Shown here in pieces: positions 57,215 to 64,000 of a DNA stretch of 64,000 nt. The notes below the pieces were generated by a model that was given only the letters and a program-made list of their open reading frames with translations, was not told where the DNA came from and ran no database searches. The position numbers and the translations under genes are program-made. Position 1 is the stretch's first letter; each line of letters opens with the position of its first letter. Origin of the DNA: Streptomyces fodineus. GTDB taxonomy: Bacteria > Actinomycetota > Actinomycetes > Streptomycetales > Streptomycetaceae. Where the stretch lies: contig NZ_CP017248.1 in NCBI RefSeq assembly GCF_001735805.1, positions 186,001 to 250,000 of the forward strand, read 5' to 3'.

Positions 57215-57487
57215 TCAGCACCGCCTTGTTCCAACGATCTGCCCCCCGCTGGTGACGACGTCCTCGATGACCAGCACCTTCCGGCCCGCAACCTCCGCAC
57301 CCTCGGCCAGACGGCACGTGCCATACGGCTTGGCCTGCCTGCGCACGAACGCACAAGGAAGGCCAGTGTGTCGGCCGAGCGCGGCCACTACCGGGATGCC
57401 ACCCATCTCCAGGCCGGCCAACACCTGTGTGCCTGACGGCACCAAAGGGGCCATCCGCCGGGCGAACTCATCCAGGAGAGGAGGCAT
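57215..57487 (-). pseudogene. pyrE: Orotate phosphoribosyltransferase fragment
   Basis: MPPLLDEFARRMAPLVPSGT, then QVLAGLEMGGIPVVAALGRH, FVRRQAKPYGTCRLAEGAEV, and the PRPP-binding motif VLVIEDVVTSGGQIV. The last third is lost or out of frame (EALKAEGISL), and the N-terminal strand is missing. A second pyrE-like copy decaying beside IS5 debris is more likely than the housekeeping gene. Confidence 0.65.
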
Positions 57488-57676
57488 GGATACGGAGGCC
57501 CAGATCAGAATGAGTCACAGGCAATCACTCTCCCAGCCACCTCACCTGACCAGCAACTGTCCCCCACGACTCCACTACAAGATCGTCCGGACCGGCGTAG
57601 TGGTGCCGTTTGGGGTGCACCCAACGCGACAGATGTGTCGCAGGTGTGAGGCCACTTGGATGTACCGAGGTAACGA

Positions 57677-58252
57677 TCACTCTGCTGATCTGGGGTTTTT
57701 GCGCTGGTGGGCATTGAAGCGCGCTTTCTTCTGACGATTCCCGCACGTGTTCATGTCGCACCATTTGCGGGTGCGGCTTTGGCTCGTGTCGAAGAAGGCG
57801 GCTTGGCAGGTTGGTGAGGCACACAAGGCCAATTTTCCGTCCCGTTCGCCTGCGATGATGCTGATCGCGTCGGCGGCGATCACGCTGAGGGCGTCTTCCA
57901 CGCAGGAAGCCGAGCTGAGCCGCCATTGCCGCTGGCCCTCGGGCGTCAGGATCGCTGCGGCCCGACCCTGAGCGCTGCAGTCATTGATGACTTGGACAGC
58001 AGATGCCGGAAGAGCGCCCTGGAGCGCGGCCGCTGTCGCGGCGGCGTGAATCGACTCCCTCAGTTCCCGAGCGAGGTCGAGTTGGGCAGTGGTGCAGGAG
58101 TCCACGGGGAGGCCGTTGACTGCCAGCCAGTCGACGAGTCGGTGCGGCGTGGGAATGCGCTCCACGGCGTTGCCGTGACGCTCCGACAGAGTGCCCGTGA
58201 AGCTGGTCGCCAGCACCTTACCGAGGCGGAAGTCGGGGAACGCAGCAGACAT
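57677..58252 (-). CDS. CGNR zinc-finger regulator with ABATE domain
   Basis: 191 aa. The N-terminal ABATE domain (LATSFTGTLSERHGNAVERI, then LVDWLAVNGLPVDSCTTAQL) is followed by the zinc finger CASPTCQAAFFDTSQSRTRK, then WCDMNTCGNRQKKARF with four Cys and the CGNR box. Such proteins are DNA-binding regulators, often next to the enzyme they control. It is divergent from the epoxide hydrolase. Two operator-like dyads lie in the shared 103-bp gap, the first only 2 bp before this start codon. Confidence 0.9.
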   Translation of the reverse strand: MSAAFPDFRLGKVLATSFTGTLSERHGNAVERIPTPHRLVDWLAVNGLPVDSCTTAQLDLARELRESIHAAATAAALQGALPASAVQVINDCSAQGRAAAILTPEGQRQWRLSSASCVEDALSVIAADAISIIAGERDGKLALCASPTCQAAFFDTSQSRTRKWCDMNTCGNRQKKARFNAHQRKNPRSAE

Positions 58253-58254
58253 GG

Positions 58255-58313
58255 AACCACCTTAGCTGGTTGCAGCGTGGCTCGGAGAACTGCTAGAACC
58301 GTCTTAGCCGGTT
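58255..58313. promoter_or_regulatory. Two operator-like dyads between CGNR and epoxide hydrolase genes
   Basis: AACC-ACCTTAGCT-GGTT (58255-58271) and AACC-GTCTTAGCC-GGTT (58297-58313) share the form AACC-N9-GGTT with a CTTAGC core. A third partial copy, CGTAGCCGGT, follows near 58324. The 42-bp spacing of the two full sites is four helical turns. They are good candidates for CGNR-regulator binding. Confidence 0.6.
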
Positions 58314-58355
58314 CACGACAGGTCGTAGCCGGTGCCGCGATGGCCAGGAGGTCTC

Positions 58356-59528
58356 ATGCCCCGTCCAACCAGCGACGTGCATGCATTTGAAGCCCACGCA
58401 ACTGACGCTGACCTCGACGATCTGCGCGCGCGACTGGCCGCGGCGCGGCTACCGGAGGCCGAGACGGTCTATCGCGCCGCGCCCGACCCTCGCCGATGGG
58501 AACAGGGCGTTCCTCTCGCCGACCTCGTCGATGTCGTGAACTACTGGCGCACCGGGTACAACTGGCGGTCGTTCGAAGAGCGCCTCAACCGGATCGGCCA
58601 GTTCCGCACGACCATTGACGATCTGGGAATCCATTTCCTGCACCGCCGATCCGCGCGCGCAGATGCCACTCCTCTGATCTTGACGCACGGCTGGCCAGAC
58701 AGCATTGCTCGGTTCATCGACGTAGTAGACGAGCTGGCAGATCCGAAAGATGCAGACGCACCGGCGTTCCACGTCGTGGTCCCGTCGCTACCGGGCTTTG
58801 GCTACAGCGACAAGCCGGCCACCACCGGGTGGGGAACCGAAAAGATCGCAGCCGCATGGGTGGAACTGATGGGAAGGCTCGGCTACAGCAAGTTCGCAGC
58901 CCACGGCGGCGACTGGGGAGGCAATATCACCACTGTTCTCGGCGGCAGGTTCCCGGCGCACGTTCTCGGCATCCACACAACGTTCGCGGAGGGGCCGCCC
59001 GGGTTGACAACGGACGGGCTGACGGCGGTCGAGCGCAAGTGGACCGAGGAGACCCGCGATTTCTGGCGCCACCGCGCGGCATACGCGAAGCAGCAGGCGA
59101 CCCGACCGCAGACCATCGGCTACTCGCTCGTCGACTCACCGGTCGGGCTTCTTGCCTGGATCCTTGACAAGTTCGCCGAGTGGTCAGACACCGAAGACAG
59201 CCCGTTCGAGACGATTTCCAGAGACAGGGTTCTCGACAACGTCACCCTGTATTGGCTGACGCGGACCGGCGCATCGTCGGCCCGCATTTACTACGAAAGC
59301 CACAATTCGCTAGACCCCGAACTTCGGGTCGATGTCCCGTCAGCGATCAGTATGTATCCCCGCGACGTCGAGAAGTGTCCGCGCGCCTGGGCGCAGGAGC
59401 GGTACCGGCAGATCGTCCGCTGGAGGTCGCCCGAAACCGGGGGACATTTCCCGTCGCTGGAGGTTCCCGAGTATTTCGTCAAGGACCTGCAAGAGGGCCT
59501 CGCGGCAGCGCTGGCCGCTAATCGGTGA
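58356..59528 (+). CDS. Epoxide hydrolase (alpha/beta fold, EHN domain)
   Basis: 390 aa; AGGAGG lies 5 nt before ATG 58356. The N-terminal EHN segment (DADLDDLRARLAAARLPEAE, NYWRTGYNWRSFEERLNRIG) precedes the hydrolase core. The oxyanion motif is HGWPDS, the nucleophile Asp is in HGGDWGGNI, the epoxide-polarising Tyr is probably in ARIYYES, and the catalytic His is in GGHFPSLEVPEYF. Length and order match juvenile-hormone/microsomal-type bacterial epoxide hydrolases. It is probably controlled by the divergent CGNR protein. Confidence 0.92.
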   Translation: MPRPTSDVHAFEAHATDADLDDLRARLAAARLPEAETVYRAAPDPRRWEQGVPLADLVDVVNYWRTGYNWRSFEERLNRIGQFRTTIDDLGIHFLHRRSARADATPLILTHGWPDSIARFIDVVDELADPKDADAPAFHVVVPSLPGFGYSDKPATTGWGTEKIAAAWVELMGRLGYSKFAAHGGDWGGNITTVLGGRFPAHVLGIHTTFAEGPPGLTTDGLTAVERKWTEETRDFWRHRAAYAKQQATRPQTIGYSLVDSPVGLLAWILDKFAEWSDTEDSPFETISRDRVLDNVTLYWLTRTGASSARIYYESHNSLDPELRVDVPSAISMYPRDVEKCPRAWAQERYRQIVRWRSPETGGHFPSLEVPEYFVKDLQEGLAAALAANR

Positions 59529-59544
59529 ACGTGGCTGGGTGCCG

Positions 59545-60095
59545 GCACTCGATCACCGCCTGATCGGGCTCAAGGCGTTGCCCGACGGCTTCCAGACCGC
59601 ACGCTCGGCGGAGAGGCAGGCCCTCGGTCGGTCCCGGGGCGGGCTGACCATCAAGGTCCACCTCGCAGTCGACGGCCGTGGCCTGCCGTTGTCGCTGGTC
59701 GTTACTCCCGGCAATGTGAACGACTCCGCAGTGTTCACTGCGGTCATGGACGCCGTCCGTGTTCTACGAGCAGGGCACGGACGGCCTCGCACCCGTCCCG
59801 AGCGGCTCCTTGCGGACAAGGCGTGCTCGTCCCGGGCCATCCGGGCCTGGTGCGCACATCGTGGCATCGCTGTGACCATCCCCGTCCAAGCGCGCTGACC
59901 AGGTGGCGAACCAGCTCCGCCAGGGCTCCCGAGGCGGCCGGCCACCCGTCTTCGACAAGGAGAACTACAAACACCGCAACGTCGTCGAACGCTGCGTCAG
60001 CCGACTCAAGCAGTTCCGCGCGATAGCCACCCGCTTCGACAAACTCGCGGCACGCTACCGAGCCGGATCCCACCTCGCCTCGCTCATTTCTCCGG
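59545..60095 (+). pseudogene. IS5-family transposase C-terminal part
   Basis: QALGRSRGGLTIKVHLAVDG, then LPLSLVVTPGNVNDSAVFTA, LLADKACSSRAIRAWCAHRG. A frameshift near 59895 follows, then GGRPPVFDKENYKHRNVVER and CVSRLKQFRAIATRFDKLAA. The N-terminus is missing. The element abuts the stop of the epoxide hydrolase gene. Confidence 0.75.
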
Positions 60096-60270
60096 CTCCG
60101 CCAGCGACCACCGTGATCATTGCCACACAGGGCCTAACTCCGGCCGGCCGAGTTCGGCAGGCACCCAGAGCATGTCGGCGGTCAGGCGACCCGGGTCGGC
60201 GTCGACGACACCTTCACGCCAAATCGCCTCAGGTTGGAAATGGGCAGGTCAAGCACACCTTCTCACTCAA

Positions 60271-60371
60271 GGGACTGACGGGACTGAGAAATCAGCATGC
60301 TCCGCGGCCGGGGCCAACGTGTTCCTTCGGTCCGCTTGCAGCCCTCTCGACATGTCAGTCCCGTCAGTCCC
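60271..60371. repeat. 17-bp perfect inverted repeat with internal iteration
   Basis: GGGACTGACGGGACTGA at 60271-60287 and its exact inverse at 60355-60371, 67 bp apart. Each arm is itself a duplication of GGGACTGA. The remainder of 60096-60516 has no gene. Such iterated dyads occur at plasmid control or replication sites; a DUF6009 gene and a primase relic lie next to it. Confidence 0.6.
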
Positions 60372-60516
60372 GTGATGCGCGGCGATGCCGATGTCGTTCA
60401 CCGTCCGGCTGGCGCTATCCCCGCAGTCCGGCCTTTCTGCGACCACAGAGTCTCGGCGCCGACCTCGCCCGGCTCGACGGTGCGCGGGTCGACCACTTCG
60501 CCCGGGCGCTTACCGC

Positions 60517-60842
60517 GTACGGGTCCTGGGGCTCCTTGTCGCGGTCGTGGGGCAGGAGGCTCCTTGTCGCGGTCGTGGGGCAGGAGGCTCCTTGTCGCGG
60601 TCGTGGGGCAGGAGGAAGAACGCGCGGCAGGCGAAGAGCCCGGAGTCGGGATCGCTGGCCGGGCCTGGCTGGAGGTTGGTGTATCCGATCAGGCGTCCGT
60701 CGCGCGAGTAGCGGGGCTTGCCCTTGCGGGTGGGGACCTTGTCCAGGGCCTGCGGGACGTAGTCGAGGTTTTCCGGGTCCTCGCGAGCCAGATCACTTCG
60801 GCTTCGTCGGTGAGCTCGCTGTCTTGCAGCATCGAGCTCATA
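60517..60842 (-). pseudogene. DUF6009-family protein, frameshifted
   Basis: MSSMLQDSELTDEAEVIWLA starts the frame. A one-base shift near 60785 leads into EDPENLDYV-like sequence, then RKGKPRYSRDGRLIGYTNLQ and PDSGLFACRAFFLLPHDRD, typical of DUF6009 proteins carried by Streptomyces integrative plasmids. The C-terminus runs into a 28-bp tandem repeat. Confidence 0.6.
60531..60614. repeat. Three tandem copies of a 28-bp unit
   Basis: Units at 60531-60558, 60559-60586 and 60587-60614 are identical, each starting GCTCCTTGTCGCGG and ending GGGGCAGGAG. Because 28 is not a multiple of three, each copy shifts the minus-strand DUF6009 frame. The same DNA is therefore read as HDRDKE, APRPRQG and CPTTATRS in turn. 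Confidence 0.85.
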
Positions 60843-60970
60843 GTCGCAGACCCTCCCGTCCCGTAGGCCGGCCTCTGGCCGGAACGTGCGGCGCGCTTAC
60901 CGCTGGTCGTCTGGTTCGGGCAAATACGCAAGAGTCCTGAGCTGGGTGCTGTTGGACTCTGTCCGGGGCG

Positions 60971-61500
60971 TCATTCATCGGGCTCTGTCCCGGTGTCGGC
61001 GAGGAGGGCCAGGCCGGGGTAGAGCTTGCGGTCGTCGTTCTTGATCATCTCTGCTGAGCAGGCCAGGCCGAGGTCTTGGCGGATGCGACTGGCAAACGCG
61101 CGGCTGCCCCCTTGGTGCACGGCTCGGCGATGAACCGGCCGATGTGGTCCTCGGTCTTGTCGTAGGCCTCGGTGGCCAGCCGTACGCTGGCCGGTCCGTG
61201 GAGCGGGTCCCTGGTGGCGAGGTGCTTCTGGGCGCCTTGGTTGAGCCAGTGCAGGATGCCGGGGCCCTTATCTCGGACGAGTTCGCGAGCCAGGTTGTCG
61301 ATCTTGAGTTCGTCAGGGACCTTCTGCTCGAACGGGATCATCCTCGTGCGGCGCCAGAACGCGTAGCCGCCGGTGCTGACTTCGAGCCGGTGGTTTCCCG
61401 GGAGCCACAGCTTGTGGGTGGGGCTGAGGGTGAAGGAGGGTTGCGGTAGTTGACCTGATACCAGGCCGCGGCGATCAGCAGGCGGGCCAGGCCTTCCTCT
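60971..61500 (-). pseudogene. Phage/plasmid-type DNA primase, C-terminal remains
   Basis: Across frames: PTHKLWLPGNHRLEVSTGGY, then AFWRRTRMIPFEQKVPDELK, GPGILHWLNQGAQKHLATRD, RLATEAYDKTEDHIGRFIAE, and after another shift RQDLGLACSAEMIKNDDRKL ending DTGTEPDE-stop. These match the D5/P4-type primase-helicase C-terminus. The helicase core is gone. Bases 61501-61948 contain LTETVLRLELDNRELPMDRA, perhaps an upstream piece, but otherwise nothing recognised. Confidence 0.6.
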
Positions 61501-61948
61501 TCATCATGAGCCCGGTCCATGGGCAGCTCGCGGTTGTCGAGTTCCAGGCGCAACACCGTCTCCGTGAGGCGTGCAAAGAGTTCTCCGCCCGGCGTGCATC
61601 CGCTGGCTCCCATCGGAGCGGTATTGGCCGGTGAGCCTGATGCCCTCAATGGCGACAGGGTCGACGGGCTCGGCAGCGGTGAACGCCAGACGCAGCCGGT
61701 AGTCGGCCGCCGTGCCGACGTTGCCGCCTCCGCGCCGGCACCGGGCCCCGGCAACAGGATGTGGCTGCCGCGGCCCGGACCCGGAAGCTCTCGTTCGTCG
61801 CGGCTAGACCCGTCCAAGCCCGCTATTGCCGTGGCCGCAAACGATCACCGGCGCGGTGTGACAGCTGGTGTCGGCAGCGGTGGATGTCGCGCAGGCAGGC
61901 TGAAGGTCGCGCCATGATCTGTCAGTTACCTGGTCTAGGGTCGCCCGC

Positions 61949-62602
61949 ATGACTGAGCCCTCCTTTCTGACCGACGTCCGCGAGTCGTACGACACGATCG
62001 CCGCCGATTACGTCGAACGCGTCCCGCCTCCAGCCGAGATGGACCCGCTGTCACGCGCGATGCTGGCGGGGTTTGCCGAACTGGTGCGGACGGCAGGTCT
62101 GGGGCCGGTCGCGGACCTGGGGTGCGGCCCCGGACGCGTGACGGCGCACCTGGCCGGGCTGGGGGTGTCCGTCTTCGGCGTCGATCTGTCGCCGAAGATG
62201 GTCGGGCTGGCCCGGCACGCCTATCCGAACCTGCGGTTCACCGAGGGCTCGATGACCGCGCTGGAGATGAGGGACGACGAGCTCGGCGGCATCCTGGCCT
62301 GGTACTCCACCCATCACACGCCCCCGCAGTGGCTGCCGGAAGTGTTCGCCGAGTTCCACCGCACGCTCGCGCCCGGCGGCTACCTGCTCTGGGGAGACTA
62401 TGTCGGCGATGAGCGGCTGCAGCCGACCCACGGCTATGGCCGTCCGGTGTCCTACGAGTCGTACCTCCTGCCCCTGGACCGCATGGTCGACCTGCTGGAG
62501 CAGGCCGGACTCGTCGTCACCGCGAGGCTGGAGCAGGAGCCTGGAGGACGGGTGAACAGACCGCACGCCTGCCTGCTGGCCCGCAAGCCCGAAACGCCCT
62601 GA
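61949..62602 (+). CDS. SAM-dependent methyltransferase
   Basis: 217 aa, ATG 61949. Motif I is VADLGCGPGRVTAHLAGLG (about residues 54-72), acidic motif FGVDLSPKMVGLARHAYPNL, and post-I GGILAWYSTHHTPPQWLPEV. Small-molecule type; substrate unknown. Solitary gene between primase and IS630 relics. Confidence 0.9.
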   Translation: MTEPSFLTDVRESYDTIAADYVERVPPPAEMDPLSRAMLAGFAELVRTAGLGPVADLGCGPGRVTAHLAGLGVSVFGVDLSPKMVGLARHAYPNLRFTEGSMTALEMRDDELGGILAWYSTHHTPPQWLPEVFAEFHRTLAPGGYLLWGDYVGDERLQPTHGYGRPVSYESYLLPLDRMVDLLEQAGLVVTARLEQEPGGRVNRPHACLLARKPETP

Positions 62603-62663
62603 CGGGGCTCGTTCCCGGGGTGAGGCCGCTCGGCTGGACCGCCGACGATCACGGGGCGGGCGG

Positions 62664-63146
62664 TCAGACCGCAGGGCTGAGAGGGCGGCCTCCCCAGCGG
62701 ATGCCCTTCTCTCTGCGAACACGGGCGCGTTCCCGGCGCTGCGCGGCCAGGACGCCTGGATGGCGGGCGTTCTGGTTGCGCCAGTGCAAGTAGTGATGCA
62801 GCGCGCCCTCGACCGGGTTCACCAAGGACGCGTTGGTCGGTGTGAAGCAGAGCTCGACCTTGTTCCTGGCCGCCCATCGGCGGATCTTGCGGCCTGTTGT
62901 GGGCGGAGAGGTTGTCGAGGATGACGTAGATGGGGGCGCCGTCCGGGCCGGCCGCCCGGATGCTCTCGAGCGCGGCGAGGCTGTGGTCGGTACCTTTGCG
63001 GCGCCGGTTGACGCCCCAGGGAGTGCCGTCGCCGACGGAGTAGCAGCCGTGGATGTAGCGCACTTCGCGAGTACGATGATAGGTCGCCGGCAAGCAGTCG
63101 GGGTTGCCCTGTTTCGCCCGCAGCGGATCGTGCGCCGGGGCAGCAC
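62664..63146 (-). pseudogene. IS630-family transposase, C-terminal half
   Basis: REVRYIHGCYSVGDGTPWGV, then PDGAPIYVILDNLSAHN, a frameshift near 62890, then RKIRRWAARNKVELCFTPTN and ERARVRREKGIRWGG. This DDE half belongs to a different IS630 subgroup from copies 1 and 2. The N-terminal HTH is missing at about 63125. Confidence 0.72.
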
Positions 63147-63273
63147 CAGCTCGGTGCGTTACCGGCGCGCGAGAATGCTGCTGGCCTTGGCCGGCGGGAA
63201 CCGCGTCACGGTGATCGCCCACTCGGTTCACAAGGAACGCGCCCGCATCCGCAGCGAGAAAGGCATCCGCTGA
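63115..63273 (+). pseudogene. IS630 remnant with an internal deletion
   Basis: RPQRIVRRGSTSSVRYRRAR, then LLALAGGNRVTVIAHSV (transposase N-terminus) runs directly into HKERARIRSEKGIR-stop (extreme C-terminus). Most of the gene is deleted. It lies head-on against the minus-strand IS630 half. Confidence 0.6.
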
Positions 63274-63335
63274 GGCGGACACCCTCTCCAAGCCGCAGCC
63301 TGACCAACCCCGGCGAACCTCCCCGGATAGAACGA

Positions 63336-63554
63336 CTAGGGGACAGCGGCTGCCGTCTTGGGCGCGGCCGCCAGCCGCAGGCCGACCTCCACAAGGGTCC
63401 AGCCCAGGCGGGTACGGAGGTCCCGCCGGTGCCGGGCCGCGGCGGCGGCGGCGGCGGCGAGACGGTACGCGTCGGCTTCGGCACGGAGTTCGGCAGCGCG
63501 GACGTGGTGCAAGGCGAGGTGGGTCTCGGGGTGCATCGGGCTGCGGCCTCTCAT
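63336..63554 (-). CDS. Small Ala/Arg-rich protein coupled to ArsR-like gene
   Basis: 72 aa. MRGRSPMHPETHLALHHVRA, then ELRAEADAYRLAAAAAAAAR and TRLGWTLVEVGLRLAAAP: an amphipathic helical protein. Its ATG overlaps the stop of the upstream regulator by 4 nt (ATGA). Small helical proteins of this type follow ArsR-like genes elsewhere in Streptomyces. Function unknown. Confidence 0.65.
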   Translation of the reverse strand: MRGRSPMHPETHLALHHVRAAELRAEADAYRLAAAAAAAARHRRDLRTRLGWTLVEVGLRLAAAPKTAAAVP

Positions 63555-64000
63555 TCCGTGGTGAGGGGGAACGCGCGTGTGTGGATCCGTACCTGGGCGG
63601 TGTTGGCGTAGTCCTCGTTGGCGGCCCGGTCGCGGTAGGTGTCGACGAGCGCGTGCATCTTCTCGACGAGTTCCCGGGTCAGCTCGGGCGTCAGTCGCAG
63701 CGTCGCGCTGTTCATGTCCCAGGTGCGGTTCCACTCCTCCGGCCATGCCTGGCGGTTGCCGAGCCAGGTCGACAGATCCCGGGTCTGGGTGGTCGCGACC
63801 TCGTGGAGGTATATGTCGGCGGCCCCACGTACGTCCGGGTTGGCATCCGTGAGTAGCGCGTCGTCGAAACGTAGGCCCTTGTGGACCGCCTTCCACCACC
63901 GCTCGCGCCCCTTGCCGCGCTCGGGGGCGTCCTCAATGAATCCGTGGGCCGCGAGCTGTCGCAGGTGGTAGCTGGTGGCGCCGCTCGACTCGCCGAGCTT
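63551..64000 (-). CDS. ArsR/HTH_20-type regulator (5' end outside window)
   Basis: The visible 149 codons start within the recognition helix: KLGESSGATSYHLRQLAAHG, then FIEDAPERGKGRERWWKAVH and WPEEWNRTWDMNSATLRLTP, ending with VRIHTRAFPLTTE. This is the wing and effector part of a padR/ArsR-like HTH_20 regulator. It is translationally coupled to the 72-aa gene. Confidence 0.85.
   Translation of the reverse strand, partial: KLGESSGATSYHLRQLAAHGFIEDAPERGKGRERWWKAVHKGLRFDDALLTDANPDVRGAADIYLHEVATTQTRDLSTWLGNRQAWPEEWNRTWDMNSATLRLTPELTRELVEKMHALVDTYRDRAANEDYANTAQVRIHTRAFPLTTE

Noticed and set aside
60297..60866. Plus-strand frame over the 28-bp tandem repeat
   Set aside because: Repetitive GRGAGGSLSRS-like peptide is a translation artefact; the minus strand encodes DUF6009.

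Overview
The window is high-GC actinobacterial DNA, almost certainly from a Streptomyces. It carries monomodular modular-type I polyketide synthases, GGAGG-type ribosome binding sites, GTG/TTG starts, rare TTA leucine codons in regulatory and accessory genes, and Streptomyces families such as TipAL, CGNR and DUF6009. The many insertion sequences and broken genes fit a chromosome arm or a large linear plasmid rather than the conserved core.

Positions 1-12359 (minus strand) hold three consecutive PKS genes, each one module with docking ends. In transcription order they are KS-AT(malonyl)-DH-KR-ACP (with a one-base frameshift near its start), KS-AT(methylmalonyl)-DH-ER-KR-ACP, and the first 105 codons of a third. 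A divergent LuxR regulator with a TTA codon (12915-13769) faces them. Large blocks of the two complete modules are almost identical at DNA level.

Positions 13770-21050 contain regulator fossils (TetR, HTH, ArsR, TipAL) around an intact four-gene cassette: XRE repressor, M78 (ImmA/IrrE) metallopeptidase, multi-pass membrane protein and SAM methyltransferase (15757-19023). An IS630 element follows. Next comes a tight four-gene operon of two unrecognised proteins, a DyP heme peroxidase and a BASS-type transporter (22806-26624).

Positions 26625-32731 are mostly mobile-element debris: IS5 fragments around an alpha/beta hydrolase, an IS5 transposase with an internally inverted segment, an intact ISAzo13-type element, and an FG-GAP protein joined to an IS481 fragment. 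Then come a HelD-like helicase (32775-34886), a NADAR-domain protein, a short degenerate type I-E-like CRISPR array, a dienelactone-hydrolase-like protein lacking its nucleophile, IS5/IS3 chimeras, a Fic protein, two small divergent genes and a GNAT acetyltransferase.

Positions 42504-43679 are a ruined cas3 fused to a second, 37-nt-repeat CRISPR array. A SUMF1-domain protein lies beside it. ISL3, Tn3 and a second IS630 element and a halogenase fossil follow.

Positions 48727-52906 carry a YbdK-type carboxylate-amine ligase, a 69-aa protein and a HAD phosphatase-GT20 glycosyltransferase fusion that may make a glucosylated compatible solute. The remainder (52907-64000) mixes pseudogenes (secreted HNH-like nucleases, histidine kinase, orotate phosphoribosyltransferase, primase, IS5, IS630) with intact genes: two unknown proteins, a CGNR regulator divergent from an epoxide hydrolase with repeated operator-like dyads between them, a SAM methyltransferase, and an ArsR-like regulator cut by the window edge.

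All calls come from reading sequence and remembered family motifs. No database search was run. Boundaries of pseudogenes are approximate.
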